Assembly: GCA_949775045.1 (NCBI GenBank)
Contig: OX459104.1
Coordinates: forward strand, 13,999,476-14,063,475
Direction of reading: 5' to 3'
Source of the DNA: Metridium senile
Taxonomy: Eukaryota > Cnidaria > Anthozoa > Actiniaria > Metridiidae
Length of the DNA stretch: 64,000 nucleotides
The translations under genes were made by a program, and so were the position numbers. The notes under the pieces are model-generated. The model searched no databases and had not been told where the DNA came from. It worked only from the letters and a program-made list of their open reading frames with translations. Below are positions 44,924-56,339 of this stretch, piece by piece; the stretch's first letter is position 1, and each line of letters opens with the position of its first letter.

Positions 44924-45212
44924 CACCTATTTCAAAAATCGTTGTCGCAGCCGAAGCTACAGTCAACACTCTGAAGCCTGCAAAGGATGTCGGTAATATG
45001 AAATGAATGTGTGATTTATTACGCGCTTTTGAAATAGATATTTGTTTCATCATCTATCACTGCAAAACTTGTTATGTTCATATACCACAAACACTTACAA
45101 CCAAAATATGCTATGAATAAATCGATAATAAGAGTAGAAATACCAGCATCCTTTGTAGGCTTTAGAGTATGGACTGTAGCTTTGATTGCGACAACGATTT
45201 TTGAAATAGGTG
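44924..45212. mobile_element. MITE family C, copy 3
   Basis: Flanked by TA (44922-44923 and 45213-45214). Ends CACCTATTTCAAAAATCGTT and its inverse. Confidence 0.88.
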
Positions 45213-45344
45213 TATAATTTGTTTGTTTGTGTGTATATATATATATATTTATAATATAGCTTAGATAGTAGGTAAGCTCTGATTGGTTGATTCACTCAAA
45301 AAAGCTATGCTTTATTTCACCGGTATACGTAGAGATCATGATGA

Positions 45345-45725
45345 GATGCATGAAAAATTTGCAATATTTTTTTTAAGTCTCGCGAGGGATATCCCATTGG
45401 GACTAATTACTGAACTAATATTAGTTTAGAATATAATATTGCAAGAGCAAATAACTAATACTCGCTATACGAGAAAACTAAGATATTTAGTTTGTAAATA
45501 TACATATGAATCGTTTATGCTTGTTTTTCGTGTATATTTGGATTTACAAATACTCTTTCTGTTGAAAGAATTAATAAATAGAAATGACACATTATATAGT
45601 ATAGCGAGTATTAGTTATTTGTTCTTGCAATATTATATTCTCAACTTATATTAGTTCAGTAATTGGTCCCAACGGGATATCTCTCGCGGGACTTTAAAAA
45701 AAATATTGCAAATGTTTCATGCATC
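45345..45725. mobile_element. Fold-back element, ~125-bp arms
   Basis: The left arm 'gatgcatgaaaaatttgcaa' ... 'ataatattgcaagagcaaat' ... 'actaatactcgctata' is inverted at 45595-45725. The centre is AT-rich. Confidence 0.85.
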
Positions 45726-46480
45726 AACAAAAGCATATGATGGCTTTTCACTGCAACTGCAACTCGGCGTTGTCGCCAAGATTTATATACGGTCAACTTT
45801 ACTTCTCCATTTCTCCAAACCGTATGAATGGAACACGCTCAAACTTTGGAAGGTACTTTCACAATGATTTGTTTACATCTTGTGTTTTTGAGAATTGCTA
45901 GAATTACCATTTAAGTTAATACTGAGCAAAAATTAGATTATCTAACTATTTTGAATAATGCATCGATAAATATGTTTTTTATCAGTCGTGATAGTGCTGC
46001 ACACAGTACGTCAATCTAACTAAAAGTTGGCCTTCAGACTTGGAAAGCATTGTACAACATAGTGGTGAGTAACGATTTCGAAAGCAATGATTTTATTGTG
46101 CGTCTTTGTTCGATTCTTTATAAGCTATGCATTTGTGTGTTCGATTTTGAGTACTCGTATTTCCTAAGCTTGCATGGTCTCGATTAATTTGGCCATTTGT
46201 CACGTAAAAGTAGTGAAGTACATGAGTCCATAGACGCAAAATCGAGTGGTTTCGTCTTTCAGATTTTTAGAAATAGCCATTAAATCCAAAAGTCGAGTTC
46301 GCGTTTGCAAGCCTTTTGCTCTTAGTACATCAGTATTTTTAAAATAACGTTTAAATATCTATAAACTAGAGACAATGATAAGTTATAATCCCGATTTTTA
46401 AAGCAATCGAAGAAGTTTTTGCACCAAAATTTGAAGTTCAAACAAAATTTTTTTTACGTAAATAAATACCCCTGGGCCAC

Positions 46481-47284
46481 CTTAACCTGCTGGTCATTTA
46501 TGTGATTTTAAAGGATGAAAGTCTGCGAAATTCGTCTTACAACAACTTTCTTGTCGCCTTGGCAGTAACTGACTTTTTGGAAGGACTTCTAGTAGACTCC
46601 TCATACTGTTGGTATCTTGTCTCTCTTCTATTAAGACGCCCACTGCCATGTTTGTTTAGCTATCACGCCTCAATAGCTATTATTTGCAGTTCTTGGACAT
46701 TGAATACTTTAATGGTGTCCAGTGTAGAGAGGTACCTTGCCATACAACAGCCTCAATTCTATCTTGAAAAAGTCACAGTCAAGAAAACAATCACTGCAAC
46801 GGTTTTGGTCTGGTTGGTTTCGCCAACAGTCATGCTGGGAGGAAGAATTCTAGTGGACAACTCAGAAAGTCTCAGAAAACTTCCGATGGTGTTTATAGCA
46901 GTCTTAAGTTCGAGTGTGATTTTGTACTGCTCTGTGCAAGTGCAAATAACAGCCTATCGTCAAAGGAGAGCCATCCAAGCACAAGTACAAGCATTACAAC
47001 AGCAAGAGCAAGATGAACAGCAAAGTCAACTCAAGGAATTCAAGCGTGCCGTCAACACGAGTTTGATAGTGGTTGCATCAATTCTCTTCTACTGCCCTTT
47101 TATCATCGTCGGAATCATACAGTCAATCAAAGGCAAAGATATTACTCCTGAGTTTAAATATATTGTTCATCCAATTTGCGGAACGTTGGTCCATCTGCAA
47201 TCCCTAGTCAATCCTCTGATTGTGTCTCTTCGTTTATCGTATATCCGTCAAGGAATCAAAGAGAAACTTTTCTGCTTTCACTGA
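46481..47284 (+). pseudogene. 5'-truncated A-type receptor copy
   Basis: Homology to the A-type genes begins abruptly at the TM1 Asn (NLLVIYVILKDE) and continues without stop or frameshift to the FCFH end. About 53 N-terminal codons, the leader and the promoter are absent, and an in-frame stop lies just upstream (taa at about 46464). An ATG at 46502 could give a 260-residue product starting inside TM1. ERY, FYCP and NPLIV marks remain. AATAAA at 47308. Either a recent pseudogene, since the frame has not yet decayed, or a gene with an unseen upstream exon; no acceptor site is obvious. The 3' flank continues as in the copy at 31876. Confidence 0.8.
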
Positions 47285-47489
47285 CTCTTGTCTCAAACAG
47301 TGTTACCAATAAAATAGTGCAATCATCAAAGAAATTGAACTTGCATAACAAATATAATTCAAAATGATGTTAAAATACGCCTAAAATGCTATTACAATTA
47401 GAATTTTGGTAGAAAGAAATAGCCTATCGAGAAAAATTAAAAGAAAACAGTAGAGCATAACAATTCAACTTAGCGGAAGTTTTGCTTGA

Positions 47490-48140
47490 TCAAACAACAA
47501 ACCAAAACAACCAACCAACCAACCAATCAACCAACTAACCAACCAACCAACTAACCAGCCTACCAACCAACCAACCAACCAACCAACCAACCAACCAACC
47601 AACCAACCAACCAACCAACCAACCAACCAACCAACCAACCAACCAACCGACCGACCGACCGACCGACCGACCGACCGACCGACCGACCGACCGACCGACC
47701 GACCGACCGACCGACCGACCGACCGACCGACCGACCGACCGACCGACCGACCGACCGACCGACCGACCGACCGACCGACCGACCGACCGACCGACCGACC
47801 GACCGACCGACCGACCGACCGACCGACCGACCGACCGACCGACCGACCGACCGACCGACCGACCGACCGACCGACCGACCGACCGACCGACCGACCGACC
47901 GACCGACCGACCGACCGACCGACCGACCGACCGACCGACCGACCGACCGACCGACCGACCGACCGACCGACCGACCGACCGACCGACCGACCGACCGACC
48001 GACCGACCGACCGACCGACCGACCGACCGACCGACCGACCGACCGACCGACCAACCAACCAGCTAAGCAACCAAGCAATCAGCCAACCAAGCAACCAGCC
48101 AACCAACCAAACCAACCAACCAACCAACCAACCAACGGCC
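47490..48140. repeat. (CCAA)n - (CCGA)101 - (CCAA)n compound microsatellite
   Basis: A perfectly uniform block of 101 CCGA units (47647-48050) sits between CCAA blocks. It occupies the place of the pure CCAA array in unit 1. The long minus-strand GRSV-repeat frames are artefacts of the array. Confidence 0.95.
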
Positions 48141-48499
48141 AGCCAATCAATCAACCCCAAGGATTTGACTATGACCATCTGTATGTCAACAAAATAAACT
48201 ATATTTGCTCCACGCGGTGTTTTCCCAATACAATTTTCTTCAGCATGAGATCTATCACCCTTTAGGATGATACTATATTAGTGCAGTTCCCAGTCACACG
48301 CGAAAGACTGAACTTTAAAACACAGACGATGGTAGATGTCTTTACTCTGACGAAGGGTTAAAGCTTGAAACGTCAGGAAAGTTAAGTTAACGTTTCATTT
48401 TATTACCTATATATCGTGTATTTCCATAGTAATACAGACAAAATTATGTAAATTAGATGTACTTTTGATAGAACTGAATTCGATCTTCGATCTATTTAC

Positions 48500-48990
48500 A
48501 TACATACATTTTTATTCTCGTCCTTAAAAGGCTTTTCAGAGAACACAATTTACAAAATTACATATAATATATATCTAGAGTCAATAAGGAAAAATATATA
48601 TATATATCCTATAAATTACATTAATTAAATTAAGTGTTTATCAATTTATGAAGCATATTTGTTTTAAGTTTCTTCTTAAACTCTAAAACTGTCTGACTTA
48701 ATTTCAAGTCTTTGTCAAGACTGTTCCACAGTTTGACACATCTGTTTGATTGCGGAATCGATTTAATCATTTTTACGTATACAGAAACTCTGTTTGGCGA
48801 GTTTATCGCTGACCCATATTAATGTTATTCCTAAACAAAGCTGTCGTTCATGTGTATTTTCATGCATAGTGTAATCGTCCATTTTACGGTTAGTAAAATA
48901 CAGGAATTCGCCAAATTTAAGAGTTAAAACAGGAGGTCCAGTCTGCCTTCTCTATAAGGTGGACGTTAAAGCCGATCCTGTTGTGCTATT
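48500..48990 (-). mobile_element. LINE ORF2 C-terminal fragment and 3' tail
   Basis: The minus strand encodes MIKSIPQSNRCVKLWNSLD followed by KDLKLSQTVLEFKKKLK, a classic C-terminal end of a non-LTR retrotransposon ORF2, then a stop and a 3' UTR ending in TGTATGTATG. It is 5'-truncated and is an insertion unique to unit 2. Confidence 0.85.
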
Positions 48991-49829
48991 CGCAAAGAGT
49001 AGGGGGCTGTCTCACGGTACAATAGTCAGGTCTCGGCTCAGGCATTAACCAACCAAACTCATGATTAAAAACTGATGGCTTACATCAGTCCGATAGATCC
49101 TACACAGTAATTAGTAATTGTAAATAATCATTGAAAATCCCGGGAAGGGAATGATTAAAAAAAATACAAAATTTTATTTAGGAACCATACACGTTTTGAG
49201 CTTCAACAGGGCAAAACTCTCGAATTTTGCACGGGACTCTATACTTTCTTTATGCTTAATTGAAAGAACCTAAAAAAATATACGTTATATCAAATGGTTC
49301 AAAGTTCGACTTCATGTGAGTTTTGAAAGCACTTAAAGGACTAAATATCACAGATCAAGGTATTATGTTGTCGTTTATTTAAAACTATCCATGTTGTGTT
49401 TTAGAATTATTCATCAGCCGGCATTTGTGCTTTATAAAGTATGAAAAAAAAACTATTTTCTTAGGAGTTGTGATTTTTTTCATATCCTGACTTCCGTTGG
49501 CGCAAATTTTGCTTCAAAATCTCGCGCGTAGGCACCATTAAATGCTGATTATCTCGAAAACGAGCTCGGGACACCTCATTTTTCTTTTCATATTTGGAAT
49601 TGGCATTAAATTTCACATTAAAAAAAACGTTATTGAAAGAAAAGTTTAACATTATTTCCAAAAGTAGCCAGTAAGAAGTGAGCATATAAGAACATTTTAG
49701 CCCTAGATGGGAAAGAACTATGCGAAAGACGTTTTTGGAAAGCTCTGAAAGATCTTGGCGAAATCTAATGAGCACTTTAAATGTAGATTTCTGTAAAAAG
49801 CCTTCATCTTTGCCTTTGTTTTTGCTTTT

Positions 49830-49966
49830 GAAGGCCTACTCCGGGCCCTAAGGTCGCCTAAGATCGCCCAAGATCGGCAACTCAAATATGGCTAAATTTC
49901 CTAAAATCGCCTAAGATCGCCCGGAATAACGGCGGTGTTAGGACCCGGAGTAGGCCTTTATGACCG
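49830..49966. mobile_element. MITE with AATCGCC interior
   Basis: Ends 'aaggcctactccgggccct' and its inverse 'ggacccggagtaggcctt'. The interior is made of 'cgcctaagatcgcccaag' repeats. It is the most complete member of the AATCGCC group. Confidence 0.8.
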
Positions 49967-50668
49967 ATGCATGTACTGTTTAATAAACGAGAAGGAGTGT
50001 TTGATCAGATTTTTAAAGCATTTTATTCCTGATGTGCTCGGACTTCAAAAACTCATTTGTCAACTTTCTTCATAATAATAATAATAACCTTATTTCAGTG
50101 CCATTGTGTTTAGCTATACAGTTAAATATATACACATTAGGAATACTATATAACATGTATATACTATATAAGACTCTATACATAAGATATAACACTAACC
50201 ATATATAACAGTATACAGCCAATTGCATAAAGGTTGTAGTATACATTGATACACATAAAACACAGATAAACCGAAAACACTGAAAACATAAAACATCTTT
50301 GCATAAAATTCTGGTCAAAATTTATTTTAATTTGATTTAATGCCATTAATAGATACTTATGTCGTTTTTCAAAAGCGTTTTTTAAAAAAACTAAGAGGAA
50401 TTATTATATATCAAGTGTCAAAGTTCACTTTTCCTAGTATCTTATTGGTCGGGAGTGTATCACGTGAGAGTCGCAAAATTTTACTGTTTCCCAGCAAATG
50501 CTCCGCAGCGGTCAATAATATGTTGTTGACCGTCAATAAATAAACTAGAAGTCAGATTTTTTCAATCTTTTATATCTATCCTAGAAACTTTAATAAAATT
50601 ACTTTTAAATATAAAAACACATTTCTTTATTTGTTTTGCTCTCTTTGACACTTGATATGTTAATAAAG
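49967..50668. other. No gene; LINE-like tail
   Basis: 50070-50105 reads on the minus strand as a LINE-type 3' end ('gaaataaggttattattatt'). The rest is AT-rich with no supported frame. Confidence 0.45.
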
Positions 50669-50916
50669 CACTTATTTACTGGAAACCTCGGGAAAGCAGT
50701 ATGTTTTGTGGTCCAATCAGCTTTGTTTGTTTCGGGAAATATCAACGGTCTCGAGACCACAAAACATACTGTTTCCCTAGCCTCCTCCGCAGGCATCTCT
50801 TAGGCAGAAAAAACGAAGAAACAACACAGGAACCCCAATATCACGAAAATCACTCTCGGACTCAGGAGTTGCCTGCGGAGGAGGCTACTGTTTCCCTCGG
50901 TTTCAGTAAATAAGTG
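50669..50916. mobile_element. MITE ending CACTTATTTACTG, interrupted
   Basis: The left arm 'cacttatttactggaaacc' ... 'cagtatgttttgtggtc' is inverted at the right. The right arm is split by another MITE at 50778-50885, with 'tactgtttccc' duplicated on both sides of the insert. Confidence 0.85.
50778..50885. mobile_element. Nested MITE, 11-bp target duplication
   Basis: Ends 'tagcctcctccgcaggc' and its inverse, flanked by the direct repeat 'tactgtttccc' (50767-50777 and 50886-50896). A degenerate relative is at 476-745. Confidence 0.85.
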
Positions 50917-52509
50917 TTAATTGTGAAACAACAATCCTTGTGGGAGGAAAACCTTCCTGACCATTTCCCTTCTTTTAAAAACAAAAACGCTCTTGAATTT
51001 TTATACATTTGTTTATTTTGGTAAAAAAACTAAAATCATGAAAGAAATAGACTGGAAACCTTTAATTAATTGCAGTTGGTACTGAAACAAATTGCAGCTG
51101 GTACTAAAACAAATTGCAGCTGGTACTGAAATCTGAGAGATATTAAAAATAATAATATAATTATTATCTCTCGGCTTTAATATGACTCATTATGTTCCCT
51201 GATAATTTTTGGGAAATATATGATGTGTTTAGCTTTCACTGTTCAGAAATTATACACCGTGAAAGTTTCAGCGGGCCGAGTCAAAAGCTCAGTCCCGTTC
51301 TGAATAGGTTTAGGAAACACAAATTGCATTATAACCTGTGCACTTCTGAATTGCATCGGTTTTTGAAGAAGTCTACCAAAATGACTTCAAAGCGTACGGT
51401 AAACAAACATTACACTGTGAATCTGAAAGGTCTGAAAGCCCAATCAATTAATATCCAGCTCACAGAGAAGAGTTTCAGATCAACAATTGCATCGGTTTGT
51501 ATTTACAAAAACCTGTTAATCAAGTTAATGTTGACCATTTTGCAAGGACGTTCTAGAAAGTTGACTAGGAAAGTTGATGTATGTACAACTGAATCTTCTC
51601 TATGAATCTTATAACAATGAAATAAACAAACAAGGAATATATAAATGGATAATTACATATATAGTAAATACAAATTTCATTTTTTTTCTCTTTCCCTCTG
51701 TGCTGTACTTCAATCCCAACATGATATTATTATTTTTTTCGATATACAATTATTTTAAATGGGAGATGTCTTCTTATTGTTTTTATTTACTTGGTTTTGA
51801 AATTATCCCAACATAAGCTTCTTTGATGATAAATCTTATTCGCTCTAATTTGGTCAATCTAAATCTCCCTGCAATCCCTATCGGAGGAAAAACTTCCTGA
51901 CCATTTTTCCCAATACCTTCCTCTTAGGAAATACTATTGTATTGGTTCATCCAATCTTGTCTTTCTAATTAACACTTTTTAAAACTAAAAGGCCCTGGCA
52001 AGCTCATACATTTCCTTCAAGGTGTCCACCTAATACAAAATAGGTCGTAGGAGTGAATTTGTTAAAAGGTTTTTTACTTTTTGGGAAAACACCTTCAAGT
52101 AGCCATGCAATGAGCAAAGAAAACTAATCTAAAATCATGGCATTCACTCTTTGATGATGTTCCGATTGTGTTTGTGATATGGCTGTGATCAATTAACGTG
52201 TTTATTTCAAAATTCGTTGTTGCTGTAAAAACTACAGTCCACACTGTAAACTAAACTAAACTATTAAGAGGATATTTTTTTCAATGACAAGCAATATTGG
52301 CAAAAAGCGCCAAAAACTAGACTTTTGCATGAGTTTTAATTTCAATTTTCGTTTTGGGTTAACACTCAAAAACCTTTTTAAACAGTTAGAAACTAATGTA
52401 CTAAGATAACATGCCTGTTTAAAGCGGTATTTTCAATTGTACAAATATGTTTTGTTGAAGTTGTGTTAGAATGCAGCTTTTTCAGGCATTTTTTAAAGAA
52501 AAGGTATGA

Positions 52510-52757
52510 TTAGATACACCTCACTATATTGAGTTAATCATGCATTCAGGATGACACTTTATAGTGAGTTAACCAAACTCTATAGTGAGTAAAAGTGAAG
52601 ATAAACTCAATATATTGAGTACATTGTACTCAATGTCCGTCTACATTTATGTTTACTCTTAATAACGAGTTGGGTTAACTCACTATAAAGTGTTATCCTG
52701 AATGCATGATTAACTCAATATAGTGAGGTGTATCTACTCAGCCGTTTTTGCAGTGTA
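52510..52757. mobile_element. MITE family H, copy 1 (left end trimmed)
   Basis: Long inverted arms ('ttaatcatgcattcagga' and its inverse) and right end 'gtttttgcagtg'. The left CACTGCAAAA end is missing. It lies about 600 bp upstream of the B-type gene at 53351. Confidence 0.8.
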
Positions 52758-52784
52758 TATGTGGCTGTTGAGCAAAACCAACTT

Positions 52785-52945
52785 TTTATTGTGACAAATA
52801 AATAAATGAACTGGACTAGACTATATCTATATATGTGGTTGCTGAGCAAAACTAACTTCTTATTGTGACAAATAAATAAATAAACTAAACTAAACTTTAT
52901 TCGTATCTGTGGTTGTTGAGCAAATACATCTTATTGTGACAAATA
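52785..52945 (+). repeat. Three tandem LINE-tail units
   Basis: 'attgtgacaaataaat' recurs three times at about 60-bp spacing, separated by 'tgtggttgttgagcaaa'-like phrases. The same arrangement, with fewer units, is at about 38266-38400. Confidence 0.75.
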
Positions 52946-53269
52946 AATCAACTACATTTATGTCTGTGATTGTTAAGCAAAACTAGCTAAGGTGTAAATT
53001 GGTCTGGGGCGGTATTTTGATTTCCGTTCCATCAATTAAAATACAAAAAGCAGCTCGAAAACGTAGACCGTGATCAATGGATTAACTATATAGTATAGAG
53101 ATTATATTGGATATATTGGATATATCCGGGAACTGATAGCTATTGGAAATGGGCAACGCTTCTGTTCAGGTTGTTTTTTGGGGAAATGTTTGTCATTGTT
53201 TCAGAATCACTTACGTAAAATCAAAAGAAGAAAAAAAGGAAAAAAATAACATGTATTGTTCGCATTTAT

Positions 53270-53276
53270 TATAAAA
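53270..53276 (+). promoter_or_regulatory. TATA box of B-type receptor 2
   Basis: TATAAAA 81 bp before the ATG at 53351. Sequence and spacing match the box at 39444. Confidence 0.7.
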
Positions 53277-53350
53277 TACAAACGAAGCACACTTTCTGCA
53301 GGGTTATATATTCTTAAGCGGTTGAGGGACGTTCAATTCCGAAGCAAACC

Positions 53351-54310
53351 ATGTCCTACACCAACTTTACAAAAAGCCCTTCTGCTCGTTGCTTGATATC
53401 CCCTGATTTCGACTTGTCTAACCTAACAGCCCTTCCAAACAATGTTGAACCAACCTGGATGTTCTTTGCAGTCATCAATGGTATCGCCGCCCCACCAACG
53501 GTCGTCATTAACCTTCTGGTCATTTGGGTGATTCTAAAGGATGAAAATCTACGAAATTCGACTTACAACAACTTACTTGTCGCTTTGGCAGTAACTGACT
53601 TTTTGGAAGGACTTCTAGTAGATTCAACATACTGTTGGTATCTTGTCTCTCTCCTGTTAAGACGTCCACCGCCATGTTTGTTTAGCCATTACTCTATACT
53701 ATCAATACTTTGTGGCTGTTTGACAAATTATACCTTAATGGTGTCCAGTGTTGAGAGGTACCTTGCCATACAGCACCCTCAGTTCTACCTGGAAAATGTC
53801 ACAGTCAAGAAAATGAACATTGGGATGGCTTTTATATGGTTGGTTACACCAACGGCCTTGCTTGCAGGAAGGGTACTTGTGGACAACTCAGATACTTTCC
53901 GAAAAGTTCCTGTTATGTTTGTTATAGTCTCAAATTCTTGTGTGATTTTGTACTGCTCTGTGAAAGTACAAATAACAGCGTATCGTCAAAGGAGAGCCAT
54001 CCATGCACAAGTACAAGCGGTACAACAGGAAGAGCAAGAAGAACAGCAAAGACGACTCCAGGAATTCAAGCGAGCCGTCACCATGAGCTTGCTAGTTCTT
54101 GCATCAGTTATCTTTTACTGTCCATACTTAATAGGCGGTATCATACAGTTCACCAAAGGTATACATGCTACTACTAGATTTAAATATGTTGTCCAAGCAA
54201 TCGGCCTTTCGTTTATACATCTGCAATCCCTCGTTAACCCTCTGATAATGTCTCTTCGTCTATCGTACATACGTGAAGGAATCAAACAGAAACTGTTCTG
54301 CCGTGACTGA
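53351..54310 (+). CDS. Rhodopsin-class orphan GPCR, B-type paralogue 2
   Basis: A 319-residue intronless receptor. N54 in TM1, LAVTD with D83 in TM2, C109 before TM3, ERY 135-137, W163 in TM4, Gln/Glu/Arg-rich third loop 219-241, FYCP 255-258 in TM6, NPLIM 296-300 in TM7. The second extracellular loop (VDNSDTFRKVP) lacks Cys. N-terminal glycosylation sites NFT and NLT. It ends FCRD. Leader and promoter match the gene at 39525, but TM6-TM7 differ more from that gene than 39525 differs from 31876, consistent with conversion elsewhere. AATAAA at 54415. MITE family H elements lie on both sides of the gene. Ligand unknown. Confidence 0.92.
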   Translation: MSYTNFTKSPSARCLISPDFDLSNLTALPNNVEPTWMFFAVINGIAAPPTVVINLLVIWVILKDENLRNSTYNNLLVALAVTDFLEGLLVDSTYCWYLVSLLLRRPPPCLFSHYSILSILCGCLTNYTLMVSSVERYLAIQHPQFYLENVTVKKMNIGMAFIWLVTPTALLAGRVLVDNSDTFRKVPVMFVIVSNSCVILYCSVKVQITAYRQRRAIHAQVQAVQQEEQEEQQRRLQEFKRAVTMSLLVLASVIFYCPYLIGGIIQFTKGIHATTRFKYVVQAIGLSFIHLQSLVNPLIMSLRLSYIREGIKQKLFCRD

Positions 54311-54518
54311 CTTTAGTCTACTTACAGACTTTAGATGTAAATTTATGATTATATAACTTGTTATTAATATTATTAACTGTATTGTATGTATTGCTTACAA
54401 CGACCATATACATCAATAAAGAGGTGATATCAGCCAATTACGTGGACGTCATTTATTTACATGCGAAACCCTGGATAGCTAAGCGATCAGTGGAAATTAT
54501 ACTTGTCGGGGATGTCTG

Positions 54519-54772
54519 CACTGCAAAAACAGTTGAGTAGATACAACTCAGTATATTGAGTTAATCATGCATTCAGGATGACACTTTATAGTGAGTAAAC
54601 CCAACTCATTATTAAGAATAAACATAAATGTAGATGTGCCATTGAGTACAATGTACTCAATTAACCTCACTTTTACTCTCTATAGAGTTGGATTAACTTA
54701 CTATAAAGTGTCATCCTTAATGCATGATTAACTCGATATACTGAGTTGTATCTACTCAGTTGTTTTGCAGTG
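54519..54772. mobile_element. MITE family H, copy 2 (complete)
   Basis: Ends CACTGCAAAAACAGTTGAG and its near inverse. Arms match copy 1 at 52510-52757. About 200 bp after the receptor stop at 54310. Confidence 0.85.
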
Positions 54773-54889
54773 TGAAAATACCTATTAAAGAAACGGGAAT
54801 CTATTGATAAAAGATCGTGACTGAACGTTTTGACGTTAGGGTAAAGCATTGCGCGCCTACCTTAGGGACGCCTGCACAGGAGTCTAAGT

Positions 54890-55300
54890 ATGTCTAAGAT
54901 ATACCACACAGAAACATAAAACGCTATAAATATTTAATGGCTGGGCTCAATAGTATACAGCAAAAACCATGATATAGATAATGATCTTAAGGATTGCATT
55001 TACCACACAAAAACATAAAACGCTAAAAACATTTAATGGCTGGGCTCAATAGTATACAGCAAAAACCATGATATGGACCGAATCGAAATATGGCGACCTG
55101 TTATTGTTCTTGACTGACTAGCCTCGTGTTCATGATGGAATACAATGGAGTTTTCACATGAATGAGAGGCTAGTGAGTCAAGAACAATTGTTATTCAAAT
55201 TGGTCGCCATATTTTGATTCGGTGTATAGATAATAATCTTAAGGCTAAAAGCATAAAACGCTACAAAGATTTAATGACTGGCTGGGCTCAATAGTGTATT
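54890..55300. repeat. Tandem ~105-bp repeat interrupted by a MITE
   Basis: Units with 'taaaacgct' ... 'atttaatggctgggctcaat' at about 54905, 55012 and 55240; a fourth is at about 41806. The second and third are separated by the hairpin element at 55076-55225. Confidence 0.75.
55076..55225. mobile_element. MITE with 'atatggcgacc' ends
   Basis: 'accgaatcgaaatatggcga' and its inverse at the right end; the interior hairpin is 'ttcttgactgactagcctc'. The terminal motif resembles the intronic MITE at 11689-11846 (both read 'atggcgacc' inward). Confidence 0.8.
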
Positions 55301-56339
55301 GTGTATAGCCCTGTCGGTATTCCTCCTTTGCTTCCAAAATAATGCAGTTAAGAAATTGCGCCTAGTATCTGCGCTCTTTAAAACCAATCAGTTATTATTG
55401 GTCGCCTTCCTTCTGAATAGAAAGCTGCTAATGCTACGCCTATTCACAAAAAAGCTTTATAAAAGAACCAGTTCAACATTACAGACCAATTTCAATCTTG
55501 CCTATTCGAAGTACATATATACATACATAAACTTTATTTGAATTCGAATTGTAGATTAGTTTTACACTAGTATCTTCGAAAGGTAAAGAAAAATAATCTA
55601 CAAGATGAATAAATAAATATAATAATTATAATAATATAAAAGGATAAACCGATGGAATATATATATTAGTCGGAGCTCGAGAAGGTTCTTTTTCTCGCAC
55701 TGCACTAGCGGTAAACCGAGCTACAGATGTTTCAACTCGCTAAGTAAGGTGCTAGAACGATGTGATCGGCCGCTCATATTGTATGTGAAAAATACAATAC
55801 GAGCGGTCGATCTGTATGCAATATACAAGAGCGAGTCGAATATCGTATAGTACTTATAAAAGTCCAACATTAGTGCTTTCATATTTTTTATCAAAATTGT
55901 CAAGAAAAGGGTAAATTTTGGCAGAGAAAATTCAAGATGAAACTTATGCAAATCAGGATAGAATCTGTATGAGATTTACAAATAGTTAATAGTTATAAAT
56001 AGTACTTATAGAGGTTGTTGTAAACTGTCTATCTTAATTTATATATCCTGATTCTGCTTCCATCTCTACCATTTTGGTCTGATGGGGCAGATTTAAGCAT
56101 ATGACCGAAAAAAGTGCCGAAAAAATCATTTGCTCTTTCACGAAAATCAAAAAAATAGTTATTGATCTTGAATATGATTAGTAGCAGTCAGGTGTATTTA
56201 TATTTTAACACGACGCATAACTGCGTAAGCTCGGTAATTTGTCTCCCCACGCTAATTTGCGTAATCACTTTCATGTCTACAATCGACAATAAACTCGTTA
56301 TAATAAAATATTCGATAATATGCGCTTTCGTAACTTGGC
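55301..56339. other. No gene; LINE-like tail and hairpin
   Basis: 55515-55560 resembles a minus-strand LINE 3' end ('aataaagtttatgtatgta'). A hairpin is at 55759-55811 ('gatcggccgctcatattgta' and its inverse). No supported frame. Confidence 0.45.

Larger units (their letters stand above)
46481..54320 (+). repeat. Segmental duplication, unit 2 (A+B receptor pair)
   Basis: Counterpart of 31876-40500. It carries its own later insertions (a LINE fragment at about 48500, MITEs at 50669 and 52510) and lacks the Penelope fragment, the 1.3-kb element and the short LINE piece of unit 1. Confidence 0.85.

Noticed and set aside
47465..48178. 237-codon minus-strand frame of GRSV repeats
   Set aside because: Translation of the CCGA/CCAA microsatellite, equally open in other frames.
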